DNA of 10,109 bases from an uncultured Opitutia bacterium (lineage in GTDB: Bacteria; Verrucomicrobiota; Verrucomicrobiia; Opitutales; UBA953), in assembly GCA_903879465.1 (NCBI GenBank), contig CAIRLQ010000109.1, forward strand, positions 1 to 10,109, given 5' to 3'. The translations under genes were made by a program, and so were the position numbers. Below are positions 1 to 4,937 of this stretch, piece after piece. A model generated the notes under the pieces. That model was given only the letters and a program-made list of their open reading frames with translations. It ran no database searches and was not told the origin of the DNA. Each line of letters starts with the position of its first letter. Positions within the stretch are counted from its first letter, which is position 1.

Positions 1-90
1 GAAGCCATGGCGGCCCTCGTGGCCGTCGACCATTGGATCCGTGACCGCGGACAGAACGCCTCCTTCGGCCGATGCGGACGCAAGGCATGA
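1..90 (+). CDS. C-terminal end of an unidentified protein (partial, 5' end outside window)
   Basis: Frame 1 is open from the first base and ends with TGA at 88-90, giving 29 residues. The peptide contains a VDHWIRDRG stretch and ends in a basic FGRCGRKA tail with one cysteine. The TGA overlaps the ATG of the next gene (ATGA at 87-90), the usual sign of translational coupling, which argues that this is a real gene end and not a chance open frame. Too little is visible to name a family. Its partners on the same strand are a degenerate P-loop protein and a lipid A acyltransferase, so an envelope role is possible but unsupported. Confidence 0.6.
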   Translation, partial: EAMAALVAVDHWIRDRGQNASFGRCGRKA

Positions 91-818
91 CCCCGCTCAT
101 TATCGTCCTCGGCGCCACGGGCTCTGGCCGCGCCGCCGTCGTGAAGGAACTCGTGGAAAACGCTTGGCCCGAAGGAAAGAAAATCCGCGTTCTCCGCGAA
201 TCCCGTGAAGCCGGCGAAGGCACCGAAACGTGGAGTTTTAAAGACAACCAAGCCATCATCCCGGCGCCGCTCGACGAGGATGCGGCCATCCTCGTCACGA
301 ACGGCTCACTCGCGCTCATCGAGCAAATGGAGTCCATCCACCGCACGGTGAAGCCGCTGCATCCCGACGCCGTCTGGCGAGTCGTCCGCATCATCACCGT
401 CATCGACTGCCCGCTCGCCGAGAAACACAAGGCCGTCGAGGCGTGGTACGGCCCGTGCATCCACTTCTCCGACGCCGCCATCATCAACCGCCGCTGGGAA
501 GTCCCCGGCCAGTGGGTGAGCAAGTTCCTCGAACCTTACGAGAAGGCTTTCTATCCCTGCCTCTTCTTCAACCTCACCAAGATCGGTGTGATCGCGAATC
601 CGCCCGCGGTGATCGACGGCGAGCCGCTCCGCCTCACGCATATCTTCGACGACATCGACGCCGTCGACGAGATGGAGTTCGACGAAGACAACCTTCCCGA
701 CGAGCCCTTCGACCTCGTGCGTCAGGTCGATAAGTATTTTGCCCGCGACGAACTCGGCCGACGCAACATCCTCGTCCCTGAGATCGGCGACCTGCTCCGC
801 CAGGAAGGCCGCGGCTGA
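87..818 (+). CDS. P-loop protein with a degenerate G3E/CobW-like GTPase fold (hypothetical)
   Basis: This is a 243-residue protein of unproven function. It opens with a beta strand and a P-loop-like turn (TPLIIVLGATGSGRAAV, residues 2-18) in the Walker A position. The invariant Lys is Arg15 and the following Ser/Thr is Ala16. Further along, ITVID (103-107) followed by HFSDAAIINRRWEV (126-139) resembles the strand and NKxD guanine-recognition region of CobW/HypB-type G3E GTPases (visual comparison only), but with NRRW in place of NKxD. The last 60 residues are very acidic (DDIDAVDEMEFDEDNLPDE). I chose the ATG at 87 over the in-frame ATG at 72 because it overlaps the upstream stop as ATGA and puts the first strand at the N-terminus. 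The acyltransferase gene starts 7 bp downstream. It may be a non-catalytic relative of a metal-chaperone GTPase; it could instead be an unrelated P-loop fold. Confidence 0.8.
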   Translation: MTPLIIVLGATGSGRAAVVKELVENAWPEGKKIRVLRESREAGEGTETWSFKDNQAIIPAPLDEDAAILVTNGSLALIEQMESIHRTVKPLHPDAVWRVVRIITVIDCPLAEKHKAVEAWYGPCIHFSDAAIINRRWEVPGQWVSKFLEPYEKAFYPCLFFNLTKIGVIANPPAVIDGEPLRLTHIFDDIDAVDEMEFDEDNLPDEPFDLVRQVDKYFARDELGRRNILVPEIGDLLRQEGRG

Positions 819-825
819 ACACCCC

Positions 826-1698
826 ATGAGGCCGTTCATCGCACTCTACGCCTGGCTGCTCGCGCGCCTACCGGAGAGCTTCGCGAAACTAAACGCCGGC
901 CTGTGGGGCGAGGTACTGTGGATGCTGCGAGGCAAACTCATCCGTCAGAATCTCTGCGCCGCCTTCCCCGAACGCGACGCCACCTGGGTGCGACGCATCG
1001 GCCGGACCTCCTGCCGCCGCACCGCGGAGATGGCACTGTATTCGATCGCGTCGCCGTTGCTCTCGGAGGCCGAGGTACAGGATCGCATCAAACTTGACCC
1101 CAGCGTGACCGAAGGCCCACACTGCCTGCCGCCCGAAGGCACCGGAACCGTGCTGTTCGTCCCGCACTTCTCGTTGATGGAGATGATGACCGCGACGTGC
1201 CTCCTGCGGCCCGAACTGGCTCGTCGCGAATGGATCGTGATGTACCGCCCGTTGGATCAGGCGAGCGCCGACCGCTGGGTAAAGGAATCACGCGAACGTT
1301 TCGGCATGAAGCTGGTCTCGCGCCGCGACGGCGTCGGCCGCTCGATGAAGGCCGTCAAAGACGGAAATATCGCGGCGATTCTTTTCGACCAGAGCACCCA
1401 GAGTGGATCGCGGCTGGAATTCATGGGTCGACCGGCCGCCGCGACGGATTTACCGGGCATCATCGCCCAGCGCTTCCATGCACCGGCGCGCGTCTACTGG
1501 GCTGAGCGCACGGGCTTCTGGCGCTGTCGGCTGCGCATGGAGTCCCTGCAGGGCGCGGACTCCGCCGGACTCACCGTCGAATCAAACGCCTGGCTTGAGC
1601 ACCAGCTATGCAGCAGCGACGAGACATGTGCCAACTGGCTTTGGGCGCACGACCGCTGGAAGCACGGCCTGAAGGACTACATCAAGGACCTGCGTTAG
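826..1698 (+). CDS. LpxL/HtrB-family lipid A acyltransferase
   Basis: A 290-residue member of the LpxL/LpxM (HtrB) lysophospholipid acyltransferase superfamily. These enzymes transfer a secondary fatty acyl chain from acyl-ACP onto lipid A at the inner face of the cytoplasmic membrane. The catalytic HX4E motif is visible as HFSLME (His114, Glu119). The YRPLDQASADRWV block (140-152), the DQSTQSGSRLEFMGRPA block (188-204) and the C-terminal WLWAHDRWK (271-279) match conserved family segments. The N-terminus (MRPFIALYAWLLARLPES) is amphipathic or weakly membrane-binding, without a clear full membrane span. The ATG at 826 is preferred over an in-frame ATG at 739, which would overlap the previous gene by 80 bp. 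AGGAAGG at 802-808 lies rather far upstream (17 nt) to serve as ribosome binding site. The stop codon overlaps that of the convergent gene. The exact acceptor and chain length cannot be read from sequence. Confidence 0.88.
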   Translation: MRPFIALYAWLLARLPESFAKLNAGLWGEVLWMLRGKLIRQNLCAAFPERDATWVRRIGRTSCRRTAEMALYSIASPLLSEAEVQDRIKLDPSVTEGPHCLPPEGTGTVLFVPHFSLMEMMTATCLLRPELARREWIVMYRPLDQASADRWVKESRERFGMKLVSRRDGVGRSMKAVKDGNIAAILFDQSTQSGSRLEFMGRPAAATDLPGIIAQRFHAPARVYWAERTGFWRCRLRMESLQGADSAGLTVESNAWLEHQLCSSDETCANWLWAHDRWKHGLKDYIKDLR

Positions 1699-2234
1699 CT
1701 ACCAGCGCCAGGCGAAGGGGTGCCGGGCGTGGGAGCGGGCGCATTACCCTCTAACTTGCGCGCCTTTACTCCGTCTTTCTTGCCCTTCTCCTTACCTAAC
1801 TCCGGGCCAAACTTCTCGATAAGGCCGCGAATAAACTCCTGCCGCAGCTCAGGGGATAAGGTACTGAGTCGCGCGCGCTCCTCCTTCGCTTTTTCGGCGG
1901 GAAGCGTCTTGAGATAATGTTCGAGGGCGCGCGCTCCAGGACCGTGTTCGCGCATGTCTTTCACGAGTTTGCGACGCTCCTCGAGCGTCGCGGTCTCGAA
2001 CTTGGCCAGATTGGCCGCGAAATCTTTACGAGCCTCCGGCGTCATTCGTTCCATCTTCTCGATGGCGGCACGGATACGTGATAGCCGCTCAGGCGGAAGC
2101 TCCAGGATCTTGCGAATCGTCTGAATCTCCTCGGCGGAAGGTTCCTTATCCGCGCGCGTGGCTTCGGTCTTCGTCTCCGCGGCGGAGGCGAACGTCCAAA
2201 AACCGCAGGCGCATAGCAGGGTGAGCAACTTCAT
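1695..2234 (-). CDS. Secreted helical DUF3106-like protein of an ECF sigma cassette
   Basis: A 179-residue exported protein. MKLLTLLCACGFWTFASAAE is a signal peptide with a probable cleavage after ASA (about residue 19). The mature part (about 33-148) is charged and helical, with recurring L-x-PE and EERR/KERAR units (LPPERLSRIR, MTPEARKDF, TLEERRKL, LPAEKAKEERARL, LSPELRQEF) as in DUF3106 and related periplasmic LTPEER-repeat proteins. The tail (151-179) is Lys-rich, then Pro/Gly-rich and probably disordered. The ATG at 2234 is chosen over an in-frame TTG at 2267 because it gives a clean signal peptide and leaves a 4-bp gap after the preceding membrane protein gene. In Burkholderiales a sigma factor, a short membrane protein (DUF3619) and a DUF3106 protein form a known gene order, and this locus looks like a distant version. 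A role in envelope or metal stress sensing is inferred only. The TAA overlaps the TAG of the convergent acyltransferase gene. Confidence 0.78.
   Translation of the reverse strand: MKLLTLLCACGFWTFASAAETKTEATRADKEPSAEEIQTIRKILELPPERLSRIRAAIEKMERMTPEARKDFAANLAKFETATLEERRKLVKDMREHGPGARALEHYLKTLPAEKAKEERARLSTLSPELRQEFIRGLIEKFGPELGKEKGKKDGVKARKLEGNAPAPTPGTPSPGAGS
1717..1739 (+). other. Predicted G-quadruplex motif after the acyltransferase stop
   Basis: Four G-tracts (1717-1720, 1725-1727, 1731-1733, 1737-1739) are separated by loops of 4, 3 and 3 nt on the + strand, which fits the standard G3+N1-7 pattern. It starts 18 nt after the acyltransferase stop, so it would lie in the 3' end of that mRNA. 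It is also the complement of codons for the Pro/Gly-rich tail of the convergent gene, which could explain it without any regulatory role. Confidence 0.45.
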
Positions 2235-2238
2235 CGGT

Positions 2239-2601
2239 TCAGGAGCCGGGGGTGGCAAGGACATCAACGATGCTGGACTTCTCGGCGACCGGGGCGAGCA
2301 AGGAAAGGTCGTCCACGATGCCGAGTAAATCGGCGAGATGGGCGGACTCCTCGCGGGCCACGAGAGCGATTGTCTGGCGATTAAGCGTCTCCTCGGAGGG
2401 AGACTGGACCAGGAGAATCGTGGCGACGCACGCGGCGGCAGCGGTCACGAAGGAACTCCAGCGGACGACATTCCGGCGGCGGCGATCGGCCCGGACGGCC
2501 GTGATCACCCGATCGGCGAAACCCATGACCGCGACCTCCCGGCTGCGGCTGAGTGACGCAGCGAGGTCTCGTTCGAAAGATGGGCGGTTGGCTTTATCCA
2601 T
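2239..2601 (-). CDS. Small single-pass membrane protein, putative anti-sigma factor
   Basis: A 120-residue protein with a charged cytoplasmic N-terminal part (about 1-47, ending RADRRRRNVVR), one membrane segment (about 48-66, SSFVTAAAACVATILLVQS) and a periplasmic C-terminal part rich in Leu and acidic residues (67-120). This layout fits an anti-sigma factor or the DUF3619-type partner of ECF sigma factors. It lies 49 bp after the sigma gene and 4 bp before a secreted helical protein. There is no zinc-binding HxxxCxxC anti-sigma (ZAS) motif; the only cysteine, Cys58, is within the membrane span. No good Shine-Dalgarno precedes the ATG. The anti-sigma role rests on gene order and topology, not on a recognised domain. 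Confidence 0.72.
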   Translation of the reverse strand: MDKANRPSFERDLAASLSRSREVAVMGFADRVITAVRADRRRRNVVRWSSFVTAAAACVATILLVQSPSEETLNRQTIALVAREESAHLADLLGIVDDLSLLAPVAEKSSIVDVLATPGS

Positions 2602-2622
2602 GGCTCAGTTCATAAGGTTAAA

Positions 2623-2637
2623 CACCGAGAGGCGGTG
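2623..2637 (-). promoter_or_regulatory. Small hairpin between sigma and putative anti-sigma genes
   Basis: In the 49-bp gap the sequence forms a 5-bp perfect stem (CACCG/CGGTG) around a 5-nt loop, with an extra G-T pair possible. On the - strand it is followed by TTTAA. It is too weak to call a terminator but could cause partial termination or mask the start of the next gene. Confidence 0.3.
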
Positions 2638-2650
2638 CGAGTTTCGGATT

Positions 2651-3223
2651 TTAGGCAGGTCCATAAAAGTCTTTGAGGAGCTCCCGAAGGCGGGCGCGGG
2701 CGCGGTGAATCCAAGTTTTCACCGAAGAAACCGGCACCTCCATGATCTGGGCGATGTCCTCGTAGGGCAGCTCCTGCTGCACGACCAACAAGATGGCCGT
2801 GCGTTGCTCGGGGGGCAGCTGGGCGATAGCCCGCTGAAAAGCCTCATCCAGCTCCGTGACCCGGCGGGCGGAGGCCTGGGACTGATCACCGGGGTCAGCG
2901 GCGAACTCCAGGGCCGTAGTCGGCTTACGACCGCGGCGGCGCCATTCATTCAGGACCAGATTGCGGGCGATATGAATAATATAGGTGCTCAGTTTGGCCT
3001 CCGGCCTCCACCGGCCAGCGGCACGGTGGAGGCGGATAAAGACCTCCATCGCGAGCTCCTCAGCGGTCGCCTGAGAGCCGACCTCACCCCGCAGGTAGCC
3101 GACCAATCGCGCATGGTGGCGGTGGACGAGCAGGCGCAGGGCGTCGTCATCCCCGGCGGCGACCAGTGTCATGAGCCTCTTGTCGTCCTCATCATCGGGG
3201 AGCATGGACTCTTCCTGGGCCAT
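2651..3223 (-). CDS. ECF-type RNA polymerase sigma factor
   Basis: A 190-residue sigma-70 family protein of the extracytoplasmic function group. Region 2 spans about 14-98, with the core-binding helix AEELAMEVFIRLHRA (54-68) and the -10 recognition part STYIIHIARNLVLNEWRRRGR (79-99). A short linker (100-122) has no region 3. Region 4 spans about 125-186, with the helix-turn-helix LPYEDIAQIMEVPVSSVKTW (152-171) then IHRARARLRELL (172-183). The length is usual for the group. The ATG at 3223 has a GGGAG 11 nt upstream; an in-frame ATG at 3205 would lose only six residues. It follows holB by 54 bp and is followed by a single-pass membrane protein and a secreted helical protein, a classic sigma/anti-sigma/effector arrangement. 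The target promoters and the signal cannot be deduced. No promoter is evident in the 54-bp gap, so transcription may come from tmk-holB or from an unusual self-recognised promoter. Confidence 0.93.
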   Translation of the reverse strand: MAQEESMLPDDEDDKRLMTLVAAGDDDALRLLVHRHHARLVGYLRGEVGSQATAEELAMEVFIRLHRAAGRWRPEAKLSTYIIHIARNLVLNEWRRRGRKPTTALEFAADPGDQSQASARRVTELDEAFQRAIAQLPPEQRTAILLVVQQELPYEDIAQIMEVPVSSVKTWIHRARARLRELLKDFYGPA

Positions 3224-3226
3224 CTT

Positions 3227-3236
3227 AGTTTAAACT
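3227..3236. promoter_or_regulatory. Perfect 10-bp palindrome just before the sigma start codon
   Basis: AGTTTAAACT lies 3 nt upstream of the sigma factor ATG, between the GGGAG ribosome site and the start. It is AT-rich in a GC-rich neighbourhood. It could be an operator, part of a promoter, or simply an unstructured start region. Confidence 0.35.
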
Positions 3237-3245
3237 CCCAGGACG

Positions 3246-3261
3246 GGCTGAAGTTACAGCC
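3246..3261. repeat. Short inverted repeat in the holB-sigma gap
   Basis: GGCTG and CAGCC (5 bp) flank a 6-nt loop (AAGTTA), in the 54-bp gap after the holB stop. No T-run follows on either strand, so it is not a terminator. It could be a protein binding site, or chance. Confidence 0.25.
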
Positions 3262-3277
3262 GAGGCGCCAAACTGGC

Positions 3278-4228
3278 TCATGGCTGGGGCGCTGGCTCCG
3301 GGCGGGGGCGCTGGGCGAAGGTCCGCAAAGTGCGCAGCATGAACTGCTCGAGGGCGGCGACTACCTGGTAGTTTAACTCCATGCGGTGACGGGCGTCCTC
3401 CAAGTAGCCGACTGACAGCGCAACCTGCTCGGCGCAACCGGAGTGGCTCCGGCCGATTAGCCGGAGCTTCTCCTCGACCGAGACGAGCATACGGGCACGA
3501 ATCCCACGGCTGATGGTCGCCTCGTGCGCCTTCTCCACATCATCCTTCTCATCATCGGAAGGCGGCGGCGGCGGCGCGGTCTTAAGGGCTTCATCAACGA
3601 AGAGTGCCAGCAGAATCTCGAAACGAGCACACAGGGCGTAGAGCGGGATGAACACCTCCGAGACGCGGGCGGTCGGCGAAGCCGGACCCTTGACCATACG
3701 CGTGAGCAGCTTATCCATCTCCCGCAGCCAGTCGGCCCAGGAAGCGTCAGCGAGGGTCGGAGCCTCTCCGGCGATATGGAACCGCATACAACGGCTGATG
3801 ATCGTCGGAAGGACGGAATAATAGTTTGCCGTCTGCAGTACGACGAGCGTCCCGCGAGGGGGCTCCTCCAAGGTCTTCAGGAGGCAGTTTGCGGCGAAAG
3901 CATTGAGCCGGTCGGGTTCATGGATGAGAACCACGCGCCTTTCGGAGACCGAAGTGAGATTAAGAGAGGCGACCACCTGCTGTGCGTACTCGACCTTGAT
4001 GGTGCGCGAAAGTCCGGATGGCCGTAGCACGCGACAATCCGGATCGGCGATGGGATCCGCCACGCCGAGATGCTGCGCCGCCAGGTGTTCGGCGGCACGG
4101 GCCAGCAGTTCGCGATCGGCCCCAGTGAGGAGGACCGCGTGCGGCATGCGTCCCTCGGCGCGGGCACGCATCAGGACTTTTAAGGCCGGCAGGGATGAAA
4201 GGTCAGCGGAAGCGGCGGGCGACTTCAT
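3278..4228 (-). CDS. holB: DNA polymerase III subunit delta' (clamp loader)
   Basis: A 316-residue AAA+ protein, the stator subunit of the clamp loader that places the beta sliding clamp on DNA. MPHAVLLTG (28-36) is the typical first strand. The Walker A position reads GADRELLA without the GK[ST] core, as expected for delta', which does not hydrolyse ATP. RRVVLIHEPDRLNAFAANCLLKTLEEPP (97-124) is the family's most conserved block. The SRC motif at 145-147 carries Arg146, which in the family reaches into the neighbouring subunit's ATP site. The zinc-finger cysteines of gamma/tau and many delta' proteins are missing. The C-terminal domain has an unusual five-proline run followed by acidic residues (219-230). 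The gene overlaps tmk by 26 bp and has a strong ribosome site inside tmk. A tmk-holB pair is common in bacteria. Confidence 0.92.
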   Translation of the reverse strand: MKSPAASADLSSLPALKVLMRARAEGRMPHAVLLTGADRELLARAAEHLAAQHLGVADPIADPDCRVLRPSGLSRTIKVEYAQQVVASLNLTSVSERRVVLIHEPDRLNAFAANCLLKTLEEPPRGTLVVLQTANYYSVLPTIISRCMRFHIAGEAPTLADASWADWLREMDKLLTRMVKGPASPTARVSEVFIPLYALCARFEILLALFVDEALKTAPPPPPSDDEKDDVEKAHEATISRGIRARMLVSVEEKLRLIGRSHSGCAEQVALSVGYLEDARHRMELNYQVVAALEQFMLRTLRTFAQRPRPEPAPQP

Positions 4229-4832
4229 TCCAGATTTCCTCCTCGATGACTTCGGGTGGGCGGGCGGCGTCGACTACGAAGAAGCGGGCGGGCTCCTTCT
4301 TAGCCAAGGCGCGGTAAAGGGCGCGGACCTTCTGATGGAATTCCGCCCCAAGAATCTCAAAGCGGTCCGCATTCCCTTGATCGCGTATCGAAGCACGGCC
4401 CAGTCCGCGCGTCGGGTCGAGATCAAGCAACACGGTCAGGTGCGGGCGAAGCGGGCCGCAGGCCAAGGCGTTGGCGGATTCAATCAGCCCGCGATCCAAG
4501 CCACGGCCGCCGGATTGGTAGGCGACGGTCGAATCGATGAAACGATCACAGAGCACGACTTTGCCTTCCGCAAGAGCGGGCACGATGACCTCGGCGACCA
4601 ACTGGGCTCGGCAGGCAGCAAAAAGGAGTGCCTCGGCGGCCGGCCGGATAGCGGACTCCGGGTGTTTGAGCACCTCGCGCATTTTCTCGCCAAAGATGGT
4701 ACCGCCAGGCTCGCGTAGCCCGAGCACGACGGAGCCCTGCGACTGCAGTCGCGCCGAGAGACGGGTCAATTGCGTCGACTTACCGGCGCCCTCGCCGCCT
4801 TCGAAAGTAATGAATTTTCCAGCAATGGGCAT
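4203..4832 (-). CDS. tmk: Thymidylate kinase (dTMP kinase)
   Basis: A 209-residue cytoplasmic kinase converting dTMP to dTDP with ATP, the step before dTTP for DNA replication. GKFITFEGGEGAGKSTQ (5-21) holds the P-loop (GGEGAGKST, 12-20). REPGG (40-44) is the substrate-binding loop, CDRFIDSTVAYQSGGRGLD (95-113) carries the conserved DR motif, and LGRASIRDQGNADRFE (144-159) is the lid with arginines. A P-loop without Arg plus an Arg-containing lid is the E. coli type. The ATG at 4832 gives the normal family length. Longer in-frame starts at 4865 and 4916 add residues with no family match, and 4916 falls within or against the upstream terminator hairpin. No Shine-Dalgarno is evident. It is first in a probable tmk-holB-sigma transcription unit. 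Confidence 0.95.
   Translation of the reverse strand: MPIAGKFITFEGGEGAGKSTQLTRLSARLQSQGSVVLGLREPGGTIFGEKMREVLKHPESAIRPAAEALLFAACRAQLVAEVIVPALAEGKVVLCDRFIDSTVAYQSGGRGLDRGLIESANALACGPLRPHLTVLLDLDPTRGLGRASIRDQGNADRFEILGAEFHQKVRALYRALAKKEPARFFVVDAARPPEVIEEEIWNEVARRFR
4237..4243 (-). promoter_or_regulatory. Strong Shine-Dalgarno for holB inside tmk
   Basis: AGGAGGA on the - strand ends 8 nt before the holB ATG at 4228. It lies in the last codons of tmk and fixes the holB start. It is one of only two strong ribosome sites in the window. Confidence 0.85.
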
Positions 4833-4855
4833 TACGCTATCAATTTGCCCCGGAG

Positions 4856-4871
4856 CTCGCCGCATGGCGAG
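4856..4871. repeat. Inverted repeat in the tmk leader
   Basis: CTCGCC and GGCGAG form a perfect 6-bp stem with a 4-nt loop (GCAT on the + strand). It sits 23 nt upstream of the tmk ATG, between the fecR terminator and the gene. It could be an operator or mRNA leader hairpin. I could not identify a convincing tmk promoter in the 55 bp between terminator and start. Confidence 0.35.
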
Positions 4872-4887
4872 ATGAGAAAAATGTGGC

Positions 4888-4914
4888 AAAAAAGGCCCAG
4901 CATGTAGCTGAGCC
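4888..4914 (-). terminator. Rho-independent terminator of the fecR-like gene
   Basis: On the - strand GGCTCAGC, a TACAT loop and GCTGGGCC form an 8-bp stem with one G-U pair, followed at once by six T's. It starts 23 nt past the fecR-like stop codon and separates that gene from tmk. Confidence 0.9.
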
Positions 4915-4937
4915 AAGAGAATCGCCCAAAGTTACGC

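Noticed and set aside
739..825. N-terminal extension of the acyltransferase to 739
   Set aside because: It would overlap the previous gene by 80 bp and adds a Ser/Ala-rich segment unlike the family.
306..839. 177-codon - strand frame opposite the P-loop gene
   Set aside because: It is a shadow of the + strand gene, which has the ATGA coupling and a recognisable N-terminal strand-loop.
2196..2213. Lipoprotein signal (LCAC) in the DUF3106-like protein
   Set aside because: The cysteine at residue 10 would leave too short a hydrophobic core, and the ASA-A site fits ordinary signal peptidase better.
3289..3320. G-rich + strand stretch at the holB 3' end as a third G-quadruplex
   Set aside because: One loop is about 10 nt, outside the usual pattern, and it is the complement of Pro/Ala-rich codons.
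2252..3376. 374-codon open frame on the + strand opposite the sigma and membrane protein genes
   Set aside because: It is the complement of recognised - strand genes and crosses their boundaries. Its translation has no family features. Long antisense frames are expected at high GC.
4108..4145. Loss of Walker A in delta' as a defect
   Set aside because: A non-functional ATP site is normal for delta' proteins; the SRC arginine is present.
4833..4916. N-terminal extension of thymidylate kinase to 4916
   Set aside because: The extension would begin against the terminator hairpin of the preceding gene and has no family match. The start at 4832 gives the normal length.
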